Shown: in pieces, positions 1 to 6,647 of the stretch
Layout: every line of letters begins with the position of its first letter
Position numbering within the stretch: position 1 is the stretch's first letter
Source: Atopobium sp. UBA2090
Lineage (GTDB): Bacteria > Actinomycetota > Coriobacteriia > Coriobacteriales > Atopobiaceae
NCBI GenBank assembly: GCA_002331575.1
Contig: DCZG01000087.1
Location: forward strand, 26,049 to 37,890
Length of the DNA stretch: 11,842 nucleotides
Reading direction: 5' to 3'
Program-made: the position numbers and the translations under genes
The notes under the pieces: model-generated
What the model saw: the letters and a program-made list of their open reading frames with translations, nothing else
The model's database searches: none
Told to the model about the DNA's origin: nothing

Positions 1-1614
<1,614 letters not shown>

Positions 1615-1710
1615 GTCAAGGCCGGGAACGGGGCGAGACGGACGACGTGCCCGCCGAGACCCACGCACTGACCACGCGCCGAGCAAAAAGTTGTGTGTAA
1701 GATGCGCTGG

Positions 1711-1734
1711 CGGGAGAAGTAATGTATACTCCCG
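1711..1734 (+). promoter_or_regulatory. Candidate tRNA promoter -10 inside an inverted repeat
   Basis: TATACT at 1725-1730 is a good -10 hexamer. It would place a start near 1737, about 13 nt before the first tRNA. It lies within and overlaps a 6-bp inverted repeat, CGGGAG (1711-1716) and CTCCCG (1729-1734). No good -35 is seen at 16-18 nt; TTGTGT at 1691-1696 is 28 nt away, too far. The promoter call is therefore tentative. Confidence 0.4.
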
Positions 1735-1749
1735 TATGCGGTTTTTCAA

Positions 1750-1840
1750 GGAGAGTTGTCCGAGCGGCCGAAGGAGCACGATTGGAAATCGTGTATACGC
1801 CTAAAGCGTATCCTGGGTTCAAATCCCAGACTCTCCGCCA
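1750..1840 (+). tRNA. tRNA-Ser (anticodon GGA)
   Basis: This is a class II tRNA with a complete cloverleaf. The acceptor stem GGAGAGT (1750-1756) pairs with ACTCTCC (1830-1836), followed by discriminator G and an encoded CCA (1838-1840). The anticodon stem CACGA/TCGTG encloses the loop TTGGAAA, giving anticodon GGA at 1784-1786, which reads UCC and UCU. The long variable arm ATACGC/GCGTAT (1795-1811) is typical of serine tRNAs, and the T arm is CTGGG-TTCAAAT-CCCAG. It is followed 42 nt later by a second serine tRNA. Confidence 0.97.
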
Positions 1841-1849
1841 GTAGAATCT

Positions 1850-1871
1850 GCGGCGTCCGCAAGGGCGCCGC
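1850..1871 (+). other. GCAA-capped hairpin between the two tRNA-Ser genes
   Basis: Bases 1850-1858 pair with 1863-1871 in a 9-bp stem (8 Watson-Crick pairs and one G-U) closed by the GNRA tetraloop GCAA at 1859-1862, followed by TTTC. The U-tract is too short for a strong terminator. It may act as a processing spacer in a dicistronic tRNA precursor or as a partial terminator. The structure is seen in the sequence; the role is inferred. Confidence 0.5.
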
Positions 1872-1882
1872 TTTCACCCCAC

Positions 1883-1972
1883 GGAGGGGTGGCAGAGTGG
1901 TTGAATGCGGCGGTCTCGAAAACCGTTTAGCCCTTCGGGGCTACGAGGGTTCGAATCCCTCCTCCTCCGCCA
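1883..1972 (+). tRNA. tRNA-Ser (anticodon CGA)
   Basis: This class II tRNA has acceptor stem GGAGGGG (1883-1889) pairing with CTCCTCC (1962-1968) through one G-U pair, then discriminator G and an encoded CCA (1970-1972). The anticodon loop CTCGAAA (1915-1921) gives anticodon CGA at 1917-1919, which reads UCG. The variable arm TAGCCC/GGGCTA is capped by a UUCG tetraloop (1928-1943). The T arm is GAGGG-TTCGAAT-CCCTC. It is probably co-transcribed with the preceding tRNA-Ser(GGA) and is closed by a strong terminator 13 nt downstream. Confidence 0.97.
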
Positions 1973-1985
1973 TTTTGCAGGTCAG

Positions 1986-2019
1986 GGACCGGTTCGCAGC
2001 TGCGAACCGGTCCTTTTTT
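1986..2019 (+). terminator. Intrinsic terminator of the tRNA-Ser pair
   Basis: Bases 1986-2013 form a perfect 28-nt palindrome (arms GGACCGGTTCGCAG and its complement) followed by six T residues at 2014-2019. This is a textbook Rho-independent terminator placed directly after the second tRNA. Flanking GTCAG (1981-1985) and CTGAC (2022-2026) are also complementary and could extend the arms around the T-tract. Confidence 0.93.
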
Positions 2020-2080
2020 GGCTGACGTCGCCAAGGACGGCACGCGGCGGGCGAGGTAGTGCCACACCGCGAGGCAGTGC

Positions 2081-2122
2081 TGCACCAATAACGGCAAAGG
2101 ATCCTTTTACGTTATTGGTGCA
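2081..2122. repeat. Palindromic intergenic element, copy A
   Basis: Thirteen-base arms TGCACCAATAACG (2081-2093) and CGTTATTGGTGCA (2110-2122) are perfectly complementary. Between them is a second palindrome, AAAGGATCCTTT (2096-2107). The whole 42 bases fold into one long hairpin with a 2-nt mismatch. Bases 2086-2106 recur exactly at 2198-2218 in copy B, and similarity continues weakly to about 2150. No T-run follows, so this is not an obvious terminator. It could be a REP/MITE-like element or a protein-binding site; the function is unknown. Confidence 0.75.
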
Positions 2123-2145
2123 GCCCGCAAGCCATCTACCAGGGG

Positions 2146-2234
2146 GTACCAATAAGACACTTTTGTCTCGTCCGTGTTTGCCCAGTTGAGCTGTCCGCAA
2201 TAACGGCAAAGGATCCTTCGCCGTTATTGGTACC
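2146..2234. repeat. Palindromic element, copy B, bounded by 11-bp inverted repeats
   Basis: GGTACCAATAA (2146-2156) and TTATTGGTACC (2224-2234) form perfect 11-bp inverted ends of an 89-bp segment. Inside its right half, 2198-2229 is a 32-nt hairpin (arms CAATAACGGC and GCCGTTATTG, centre AAGGATCCTT) sharing 21 exact bases with copy A. Near the left end, AGACA-CTTT-TGTCT (2154-2167) is a smaller hairpin. The ACCAATAA/TTATTGGT ends are common to both copies. The inverted-end arrangement resembles a small non-autonomous element, but no target duplication or transposase is visible. Confidence 0.6.
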
Positions 2235-2371
2235 GCCCACAAGCTCTGACCTGGGAGTACGTACGAGTGCAGCCAACCCACTCCGTAGCGGGCGAGAAAA
2301 ACATCACGCTCGCGCCAACGATTACCATGCGCTTCAATGAGTATCATGGGTCAATGGTCTTCTTGGCGGCT

Positions 2372-2378
2372 GGAAGGG
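2372..2378 (+). promoter_or_regulatory. Shine-Dalgarno choosing the start at 2385
   Basis: GGAAGGG lies 6 nt before the ATG at 2385. The upstream in-frame ATGs at 2337 and 2346 have no purine-rich sequence at a suitable distance. This favours 2385 as the true start. Confidence 0.6.
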
Positions 2379-2384
2379 CTGGAG

Positions 2385-2804
2385 ATGGACAAGATCCGCA
2401 GACAGAAAGAGATCAACGAAGCCGTCGCCGCTGCCGATGCGGCGCTGGTCTGCCTGCGTCAGGCCGATGACGACCTCGGGAGTGCCAACAGCTGGGGTCT
2501 CTTCGACCTTCTCGGCGGTGGTTTCATCGCCACGGCGGTCAAGCACGGAAAGATCGACGATGCGAACGAGGATCTTGAGCAGGCCAGGCGTGCGCTCCAG
2601 GTGTTCGCGAGGGAGCTCGGGGACGTCGACGGCTTCCTTGATGTGAGCGTCGACGTCGACGGCTTTCTCCACTTTGCCGACTACTTCTTTGATGGCCTCG
2701 TCGCCGACTGGCTCGTCCAGTCCAAAATCGGAGAAGCTCGTGGCCAGGTCAGACGGGCCATACGGCAGGTAGAGGATATTCGCGGCTCGCTCCTCGACGC
2801 ATAG
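2385..2804 (+). CDS. Hypothetical soluble helical protein, 139 aa
   Basis: I do not recognise a named family. The protein begins MDKIRRQKEI, is rich in Glu, Asp, Ala and Arg, and has no signal peptide or clear membrane segment. Helix-compatible stretches at residues 1-30 and 55-80 flank a central motif, NSWGLFDLLGGGFIATAVKH (residues 35-54), whose Trp, Gly triplet and Lys-His look like a conserved family signature. Residues 80-97 carry an internal duplication (DVDGFL twice), matching a 14-bp direct DNA repeat at 2622-2635 and 2652-2665. The C-terminal part (110-136) is again helical and charged. The start at 2385 is preferred over 2337 (155 aa) because of its Shine-Dalgarno. It lies 57 nt upstream of a DUF4013-like membrane protein and could share its transcript. 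Codon use matches its neighbours. The coding call is good; the function is unknown. Confidence 0.8.
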   Translation: MDKIRRQKEINEAVAAADAALVCLRQADDDLGSANSWGLFDLLGGGFIATAVKHGKIDDANEDLEQARRALQVFARELGDVDGFLDVSVDVDGFLHFADYFFDGLVADWLVQSKIGEARGQVRRAIRQVEDIRGSLLDA

Positions 2805-2861
2805 CCGGGGAACGTCGCGTCGGACTTTGTCACTAACCGTTCTGCCCGAAAGGGGTTCGCC

Positions 2862-4037
2862 ATGGCAAGCAACGTCAGCGTAGAGGGTTTCCAGAGGGAC
2901 AGGTACTTCGCGCGCTCATGGGCCCTGCTCACGAGGGACAAGGGCTGGATCAAGCCTGTGCTCGTGCTCACCGTCGCTGCCCTCGTGCCCATCGTCGGCC
3001 CTCTCGCCCTACTCGGATACGCCCTCGAGTGGGCTCGCCTGACCGCGTGGGGCGTGGCGTCGGCACCCAAGCAGCGCGACGTCCGCGTCGGCGAGTGCAT
3101 CGCCAGCGGGTTCCGTGCCTGCGTCGTCGCCATCGTGTGGATTATCGTCATCAACGTCGTCTCATACCTTCTCCGTCAGATTCCGCAGGCGGGTGAGATG
3201 CTGTACTTCATCTGGAGCATCTTCTCGGTGTTCATCGGCCTGATGATGGCCGTCGCGATGATGCGGGCAACCATCTACCAGAAGATCGGCGCGGGTCTCA
3301 ACATCCGTGCCGTCTGGCAGATGACGACTCACGACGTGGGTGGTCTCTTCAGGATTTTCGGGCTGAGCCTGTTCGTATCAGCGCTCGTCGGTCTCGCCGT
3401 GTGCCTGGTGGTCATCGCGGGCGTCGCATCCTCGCTCGGGTCACTTGCATACTCACTGGGCGCCCTCGGCTCGGCCTCGAACACCACGCTGTACTACGAC
3501 CAGCTCGCCGAAGTCATCATGCAGTTCTTCTACGTGATGGGTCCGACCCTTTTGGTCGCGGTTGTCATCGGAAGCCTGGGAACCGTCGTGCTGAGCCTTC
3601 TCTACTACACTGCCGTCGCGCTCTGGATGCGTCAGTTCAACGTGGGCTCGTGGAGGGGCGAGAAGGACCCGCTGCCCCCGTTCGTCACGGACCCGCGGGA
3701 TGCTCAGACCGCTCAGTACGCGCAGCCCGCGCAGCCCGCCCAGTACGCTCAGCCACAGTACCAGCAGCCGTACCAGCAGCCTGCGCAGCCCCAGTACCAG
3801 CAGCCGTACCAGCGGTCGGCACAGCCAGCTCCGACCGCTCAGCCCCAGTACCAGCAGCCGTACCAGCCCGCCCAGCCGACGCCGACCGCCCAGCCCCAGT
3901 ACCAGCAGCCTGCGCAGCCAACGCCGACCGTCCAGCCGCAGTACCAGCAGCCGTACCAGCAACCGACTCAGCCGCAGAACCCGCCCGCCGCTCCGACGGA
4001 GCCCGAGTCGCCTGAGCAGAACGGCGGCGTCGAATAA
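2862..4037 (+). CDS. DUF4013-like multi-pass membrane protein with a Gln/Pro/Tyr repeat tail
   Basis: This 391-aa protein has two parts. Residues 1-260 contain five or six hydrophobic segments (about 31-55, 86-106, 113-135, 164-192 and 217-256). The GYALEWARLTAWG stretch after the first segment and the overall layout resemble the DUF4013 family of uncharacterised membrane proteins. Residues 281-391 form a low-complexity tail rich in Gln, Pro, Tyr and Ala, with five copies of PQYQQP spaced irregularly, ending in an acidic PESPEQNGGVE. The tail is probably disordered; whether it is cytoplasmic or outside cannot be decided here. AGGGG at 2851-2855, 6 nt before the ATG, supports the start. The preceding gene ends 57 nt upstream, and a 318-nt gap follows before rpsF. 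The family assignment is from recognised style only; the molecular role is unknown. Confidence 0.82.
   Translation: MASNVSVEGFQRDRYFARSWALLTRDKGWIKPVLVLTVAALVPIVGPLALLGYALEWARLTAWGVASAPKQRDVRVGECIASGFRACVVAIVWIIVINVVSYLLRQIPQAGEMLYFIWSIFSVFIGLMMAVAMMRATIYQKIGAGLNIRAVWQMTTHDVGGLFRIFGLSLFVSALVGLAVCLVVIAGVASSLGSLAYSLGALGSASNTTLYYDQLAEVIMQFFYVMGPTLLVAVVIGSLGTVVLSLLYYTAVALWMRQFNVGSWRGEKDPLPPFVTDPRDAQTAQYAQPAQPAQYAQPQYQQPYQQPAQPQYQQPYQRSAQPAPTAQPQYQQPYQPAQPTPTAQPQYQQPAQPTPTVQPQYQQPYQQPTQPQNPPAAPTEPESPEQNGGVE
3738..3970 (+). repeat. Degenerate in-frame coding repeat (PQYQQP units)
   Basis: This stretch encodes the Gln/Pro/Tyr tail of the membrane protein. Units built on CAGTACCAGCAGCC recur five times with spacings that are multiples of three, so the frame is kept. 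Unit number could vary between strains by slippage or recombination, which is an inference. Confidence 0.75.
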
Positions 4038-4275
4038 CCGTCGACGGCCCGTTCTGACCCGCTTGGCATGAGAATTGCGTGTCGGCCAAAATCGCCCATC
4101 AATCGCCGTCTCACACGAACGGCGACCCTGCGCTGGCAAACGAACCAATGCGCGTCAGGTTTCAGTAAGCCAGCGGTCGGAATGGCGTCATGTGCATGGT
4201 CTACATTCTCCTCAGGACGTGCATGGGGGAAGGGTGGAGACCATGGTGCCGAGTACCTGCGGCGGTTTCGTATGC
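4038..4275. other. Structured intergenic region upstream of rpsF
   Basis: No gene is supported here. Three successive inverted repeats are visible: TCGCCGT/ACGGCGA (4103-4109 with 4119-4125), CGCTGGC/GCCAGCG (4131-4137 with 4169-4175) and CATGGTCT/AGACCATG (4195-4202 with 4238-4245). None has a T-tract. They lie upstream of the candidate rpsF promoter, so they may belong to the 3' end of the preceding transcript, to a longer rpsF leader from another promoter, or to protein-binding sites. Confidence 0.5.
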
Positions 4276-4281
4276 TATGAT
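4273..4281 (+). promoter_or_regulatory. Candidate extended -10 promoter for the rpsF operon
   Basis: TGC-TATGAT matches an extended -10 element (TGn plus a hexamer with 5 of 6 consensus bases). Transcription would begin near 4288, leaving a leader of about 68 nt before rpsF. No good -35 is seen at 16-19 nt, which is common for extended -10 promoters. Confidence 0.5.
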
Positions 4282-4300
4282 GCCAGACCGAACCTTTCCT

Positions 4301-4330
4301 GCTCCGGGTGCATCCTTCACGTCCCGGAGC
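4301..4330 (+). promoter_or_regulatory. Hairpin in the rpsF leader, candidate S6:S18 autoregulatory site
   Basis: GCTCCGGG (4301-4308) pairs with CCCGGAGC (4323-4330) in an 8-bp stem. An alternative fold pairs GTG (4308-4310) with CAC (4318-4320), leaving a GTC bulge on the 3' side next to CCGG. The hairpin ends 10 nt before the Shine-Dalgarno of rpsF. Many bacteria regulate rpsF through an S6:S18-binding leader that displays a CCG in a bulged hairpin. Position and shape fit, but I cannot verify the motif without a covariance model. Confidence 0.45.
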
Positions 4331-4355
4331 CACTAGCCCAGAGGAGGTGAACCAC

Positions 4356-4643
4356 ATGAAGGCTTATGAACTGCTGTACTTTGTCGATCCCGCATCCGAC
4401 GAGGCCACCCGAGCCGCCATCATGAAGCGTATCGAGGTCGCTATCGAGGGTGGCACGGTCGACAACGTCGAGGACTGGGGCAGGCGCAAGCTGGCCTATG
4501 ACATCGACAAGCTCAACGAGGGCGACTACACCCTCATCAACTTCCATGCAGATCCCGCACAGATCGCAGAGCTCGACCGAGTCCTGCGCATCAACGACGC
4601 CGTGAAGCGTCACATGGTCGTGTGCCGCGAGGTCAAGGAGTAG
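4356..4643 (+). CDS. rpsF: 30S ribosomal protein S6
   Basis: S6 is a small-subunit protein that binds as a dimer with S18 on the platform around 16S rRNA helices 22 and 23. The product is 95 aa, the usual bacterial length. It begins MKAYELLYFVDP, followed by the hallmark WGRRKLAYDIDK and YTLINF, and ends with LDRVLRINDAVKRHMVV, together matching the four-strand, two-helix S6 fold. The frame stays open back to 4308, but the ATG at 4356 is chosen because GAGGAGGTG (4341-4349) sits 6 nt upstream and the protein starts at the conserved Met. It heads the cluster rpsF-ssb-rpsR; its S6 partner S18 is encoded two genes downstream. Confidence 0.97.
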   Translation: MKAYELLYFVDPASDEATRAAIMKRIEVAIEGGTVDNVEDWGRRKLAYDIDKLNEGDYTLINFHADPAQIAELDRVLRINDAVKRHMVVCREVKE

Positions 4644-4652
4644 GCATGGAGG

Positions 4653-4671
4653 GGCAGGCCGGATGCCTGCC
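4653..4671 (+). other. 7-bp hairpin between rpsF and ssb
   Basis: GGCAGGC (4653-4659) and GCCTGCC (4665-4671) form a perfect stem with a CGGAT loop. It lies about 4 nt before the ssb Shine-Dalgarno (AGAGG, 4676-4680). No T-tract follows, so it is not a standard terminator. It could adjust ssb translation or be an mRNA processing site. Confidence 0.5.
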
Positions 4672-4691
4672 TATGAGAGGTAGTGAGTCAG

Positions 4692-5192
4692 ATGAGCATC
4701 AACAGGGTGAACATTTCGGGCAACCTCACCAGGGACCCCGAGCTTCGTTCCACTGCCGGCGGCACCCAGATCCTCTCGTTCGGGGTGGCCGTCAACGACC
4801 GTCGTCGCAACCAGCAGACCGGCGAGTGGGAGGACGTTCCCAACTTCGTCGACTGCGTGGTCTTCGGCGCTCGCGCGGAGCCGCTCAGCCGCTTCCTCTC
4901 CAAGGGGGCGAAGGTTGCCATCGAAGGCAAGCTCCGCTACAGCACCTGGGAGTCGAAAGAGGGTGGCAAGCGCTCCAAGCTCGAGGTCGTCGTCGACGAG
5001 GTCGAGTTCCTCTCTTCGAGAAATCAGCAGGGTGGCCAGCAGTATGGCCAGAGCCAGCAGTATGGTCAGCCGGCGCCGTCGTATTCGGCACCAGCTCCAG
5101 CGCCGGCTCCGGCGCCAGCCCCGCAGTACTCCCAGAGTCCCGTCCAGAACCCGCCGTCGGCTGACGTCTACGACGAGGACATCCCGTTCTAG
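4692..5192 (+). CDS. ssb: Single-stranded DNA-binding protein
   Basis: Ssb coats single-stranded DNA during replication, recombination and repair, and recruits partner proteins through its acidic tip. The 166-aa product has an OB fold at about residues 1-110 (ISGNLTRDPELR, FGVAVNDRR, VDCVVFG, LSKGAKVAIEGKLRYSTWE). A low-complexity Gln/Gly/Pro/Ala linker follows at about 111-157, with QQYGQSQQYGQPAPSY and a run of Ala-Pro repeats. The tip DVYDEDIPF (158-166) matches the conserved acidic C-terminal peptide. ATG at 4692 is preferred because AGAGG ends 11 nt upstream; the in-frame GTG at 4683 would sit almost on that sequence and add only three residues. The gene lies 48 nt after rpsF and 48 nt before rpsR, the standard co-transcribed arrangement. 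Confidence 0.96.
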   Translation: MSINRVNISGNLTRDPELRSTAGGTQILSFGVAVNDRRRNQQTGEWEDVPNFVDCVVFGARAEPLSRFLSKGAKVAIEGKLRYSTWESKEGGKRSKLEVVVDEVEFLSSRNQQGGQQYGQSQQYGQPAPSYSAPAPAPAPAPAPQYSQSPVQNPPSADVYDEDIPF

Positions 5193-5240
5193 GAATAGTG
5201 AGCGGTGGCATGCGTGCCACCAACAGAAAGGCAACAAGAC

Positions 5241-5513
5241 ATGGCTCAGCAGAAGCAAGACTTTCAGCGCCAGCCGCGTCGCAAGTACTGCCAGTTCTGC
5301 AAGGAGAACACCGAGTACATCGATTACAAAGATGTGCCTCTTCTTCGCAAGTACATGACCGACCGCGGCAAGATCAAGCCGCGCCGCGTCACTGGCGCCT
5401 GCACGCAGCATCAGCATGACATTGCGAACGCGATCAAGCGCGCCCGCGAGATGGCACTCCTGCCCTACACCGTCCCCGTGGTTTCCAGCCGCGGTGGCCG
5501 TAGCCGCGGGTAA
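5241..5513 (+). CDS. rpsR: 30S ribosomal protein S18
   Basis: S18 pairs with S6 on the 30S platform. The product is 90 aa and basic, starting MAQQKQDFQRQPRRK and followed by KYCQFCKEN, in which the CxxC pair is typical of cysteine-containing S18 proteins. The core YKDVPLLRKYMTDRGKIKPRR and TGACTQHQHDIANAIKRAREMALLPY is diagnostic. The C-terminus is a short Gly/Arg-rich SSRGGRSRG. The frame continues upstream to 5205, but ATG 5241 begins the conserved protein and has GAAAGG 9 nt upstream. It is third in the rpsF-ssb-rpsR set, with 23 nt separating it from the next membrane-protein gene. Confidence 0.97.
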   Translation: MAQQKQDFQRQPRRKYCQFCKENTEYIDYKDVPLLRKYMTDRGKIKPRRVTGACTQHQHDIANAIKRAREMALLPYTVPVVSSRGGRSRG

Positions 5514-5536
5514 GAGCCGCAAAGAGAGAAATCGCG

Positions 5537-6607
5537 ATGCTTCGTAACGGACAGAGCGACAACGGATATCCGTCCATCCCCACAGGAATGGACGGCGCGT
5601 CCTCGCGCGACGGTGCGGGCGAGACGGGCGGCGGAATCGTCCCCGTTGACCCCGGAGAGTCGGGTGGAGACGACGTTGCGGCGTGGAAGGGATACTTGAG
5701 CTGCGCCCTCGGTGGCGTGGCTGCCGGCCTGCTTCCCGTCGTCTCCTGTGCCGCGGTCTCCTACGGTGCGTTTCTGGCCATTCGTGGCAGGGGCGCCAAG
5801 GAGGTCATTCTCAGTGCGGTCTTCTCGATCGCGCCCGCTCTGGCCGTCTCGATCGTCCTCGGATATGCGGCGCCGCTCGAGGCCTGCGTGGCCTGCCTGG
5901 CTGGTGTCGCGGTTGCGGGGTTCCTGGCAAAGCGCGCGATGAGCACGAGCACCGGAATCATCACGGTCACGGCCCTGTCGCTTGCCCTCATGGGCTGCGA
6001 CGCCATCGTGGCCTGGCTCAGCGGCACGACCCTCCCTCAGATCGCCGAGGATCTTGTCGCCGCCTACGAGTCGTCGCTCGGAGACCTTTCCGTGGACACG
6101 GCGGCTCAGGTGAGCTCGATGCTCTCGATGTATAAGAGCCTGTGGCCCATGAGCTACGTGATCATGGGACTCGCAGAGTTCTGCATCGCGTGGCTGGGAG
6201 TGCGGACGGCGACGAGAAGGCTTCGTCTCCCCGGCGACACTCTTCCGCACCTCGTCGACTACGATGCCCCTCTCTGGGCGACTGCCCTGCTCGTCATAGG
6301 CCTTCTCGGGCTTACGGCGGGTAGCGTGGTGTCTTCCTCGACGGAGCTCGTCGCGCAGGTGTCACTCAACGTCGTGATGTCCCTGAGGGTGATTTTCGCC
6401 ATTCAGGGGCTGGCGGTGCTGACGTGGTTCTTCCGCGAGAAGCGGATGGGCTCGTTCGCATCCACCGTCTTCACGTTGCTCGCGCTCTATCTCGAATTGC
6501 AGTTCTACATCATGACCATCGTCGGGCTCGTGGACGTGTGGCGCAACTTCAGGCACCTCCCGAGGGGCAAGAAGGTCACCGTCCAGGACGCGTCGAATCA
6601 GGAGTAA
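5537..6607 (+). CDS. YybS-like (DUF2232) polytopic membrane protein
   Basis: This 356-aa protein starts with a Gly/Ser/Asp-rich, probably disordered N-terminus (residues 1-48). About eight hydrophobic segments follow, at roughly 52-82, 91-109, 114-133, 138-161, 203-222, 246-265, 274-298 and 308-335. A periplasmic-or-cytoplasmic loop at 162-202 is acidic. The end, TIVGLVDVWRNFRHLPRGKK, with a final helix followed by a basic tail, resembles the C-terminus of DUF2232/YybS proteins. The position between rpsR and rplI is the usual place for this family in many Gram-positive bacteria. Its function is not established. The start ATG 5537 has a purine-rich AAAGAGAG about 8 nt upstream. The N-terminal extension is longer than I expect for the family. 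The gene is 23 nt after rpsR and ends 40 nt before rplI. Confidence 0.82.
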   Translation: MLRNGQSDNGYPSIPTGMDGASSRDGAGETGGGIVPVDPGESGGDDVAAWKGYLSCALGGVAAGLLPVVSCAAVSYGAFLAIRGRGAKEVILSAVFSIAPALAVSIVLGYAAPLEACVACLAGVAVAGFLAKRAMSTSTGIITVTALSLALMGCDAIVAWLSGTTLPQIAEDLVAAYESSLGDLSVDTAAQVSSMLSMYKSLWPMSYVIMGLAEFCIAWLGVRTATRRLRLPGDTLPHLVDYDAPLWATALLVIGLLGLTAGSVVSSSTELVAQVSLNVVMSLRVIFAIQGLAVLTWFFREKRMGSFASTVFTLLALYLELQFYIMTIVGLVDVWRNFRHLPRGKKVTVQDASNQE

Positions 6608-6612
6608 GCAAA

Positions 6613-6630
6613 AGTCGGCCAAGGCCGACT
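6613..6630 (+). promoter_or_regulatory. Perfect hairpin just upstream of the rplI ribosome binding site
   Basis: AGTCGGCC (6613-6620) and GGCCGACT (6623-6630) form an 8-bp stem around AA. The hairpin ends 4 nt before the Shine-Dalgarno GAAGGAG (6635-6641). It has no T-tract. It could protect the downstream message after cleavage or affect rplI translation; the structure is seen and the role is inferred. Confidence 0.5.
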
Positions 6631-6647
6631 GACCGAAGGAGTTTCCC

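Larger units (their letters stand above)
2020..2384. other. Non-coding region with palindromic repeats
   Basis: No credible gene lies between the tRNA terminator and the hypothetical gene at 2385. The region holds the two palindromic elements listed separately. Past 2262 I see only a weak -10-like TATCAT at 2342-2347, without a good -35, which would fit a start of transcription shortly before the gene at 2385. Open frames on both strands here are created by the repeats and do not resemble proteins. Confidence 0.6.

Noticed and set aside
1756..2025. Plus-strand open frame across the tRNA genes
   Set aside because: It runs through two complete tRNAs and a terminator.
1982..2347. Minus-strand open frame over the palindromic repeats
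   Set aside because: Its apparent internal protein repeat is produced by the palindromic DNA; no supporting start signal or family resemblance.
3738..3970. Possible CRISPR or tandem satellite array
   Set aside because: The units are in frame, unevenly spaced, without unique spacers, and encode a protein tail.
3453..4148. Minus-strand Leu/Arg-rich open frame
   Set aside because: A reverse reading of the Gln/Pro/Tyr repeat tail; the composition is an artefact of the repeats.
4671..5522. Minus-strand open frame across ssb and rpsR
   Set aside because: It covers two unmistakable + strand genes and the gap between them.
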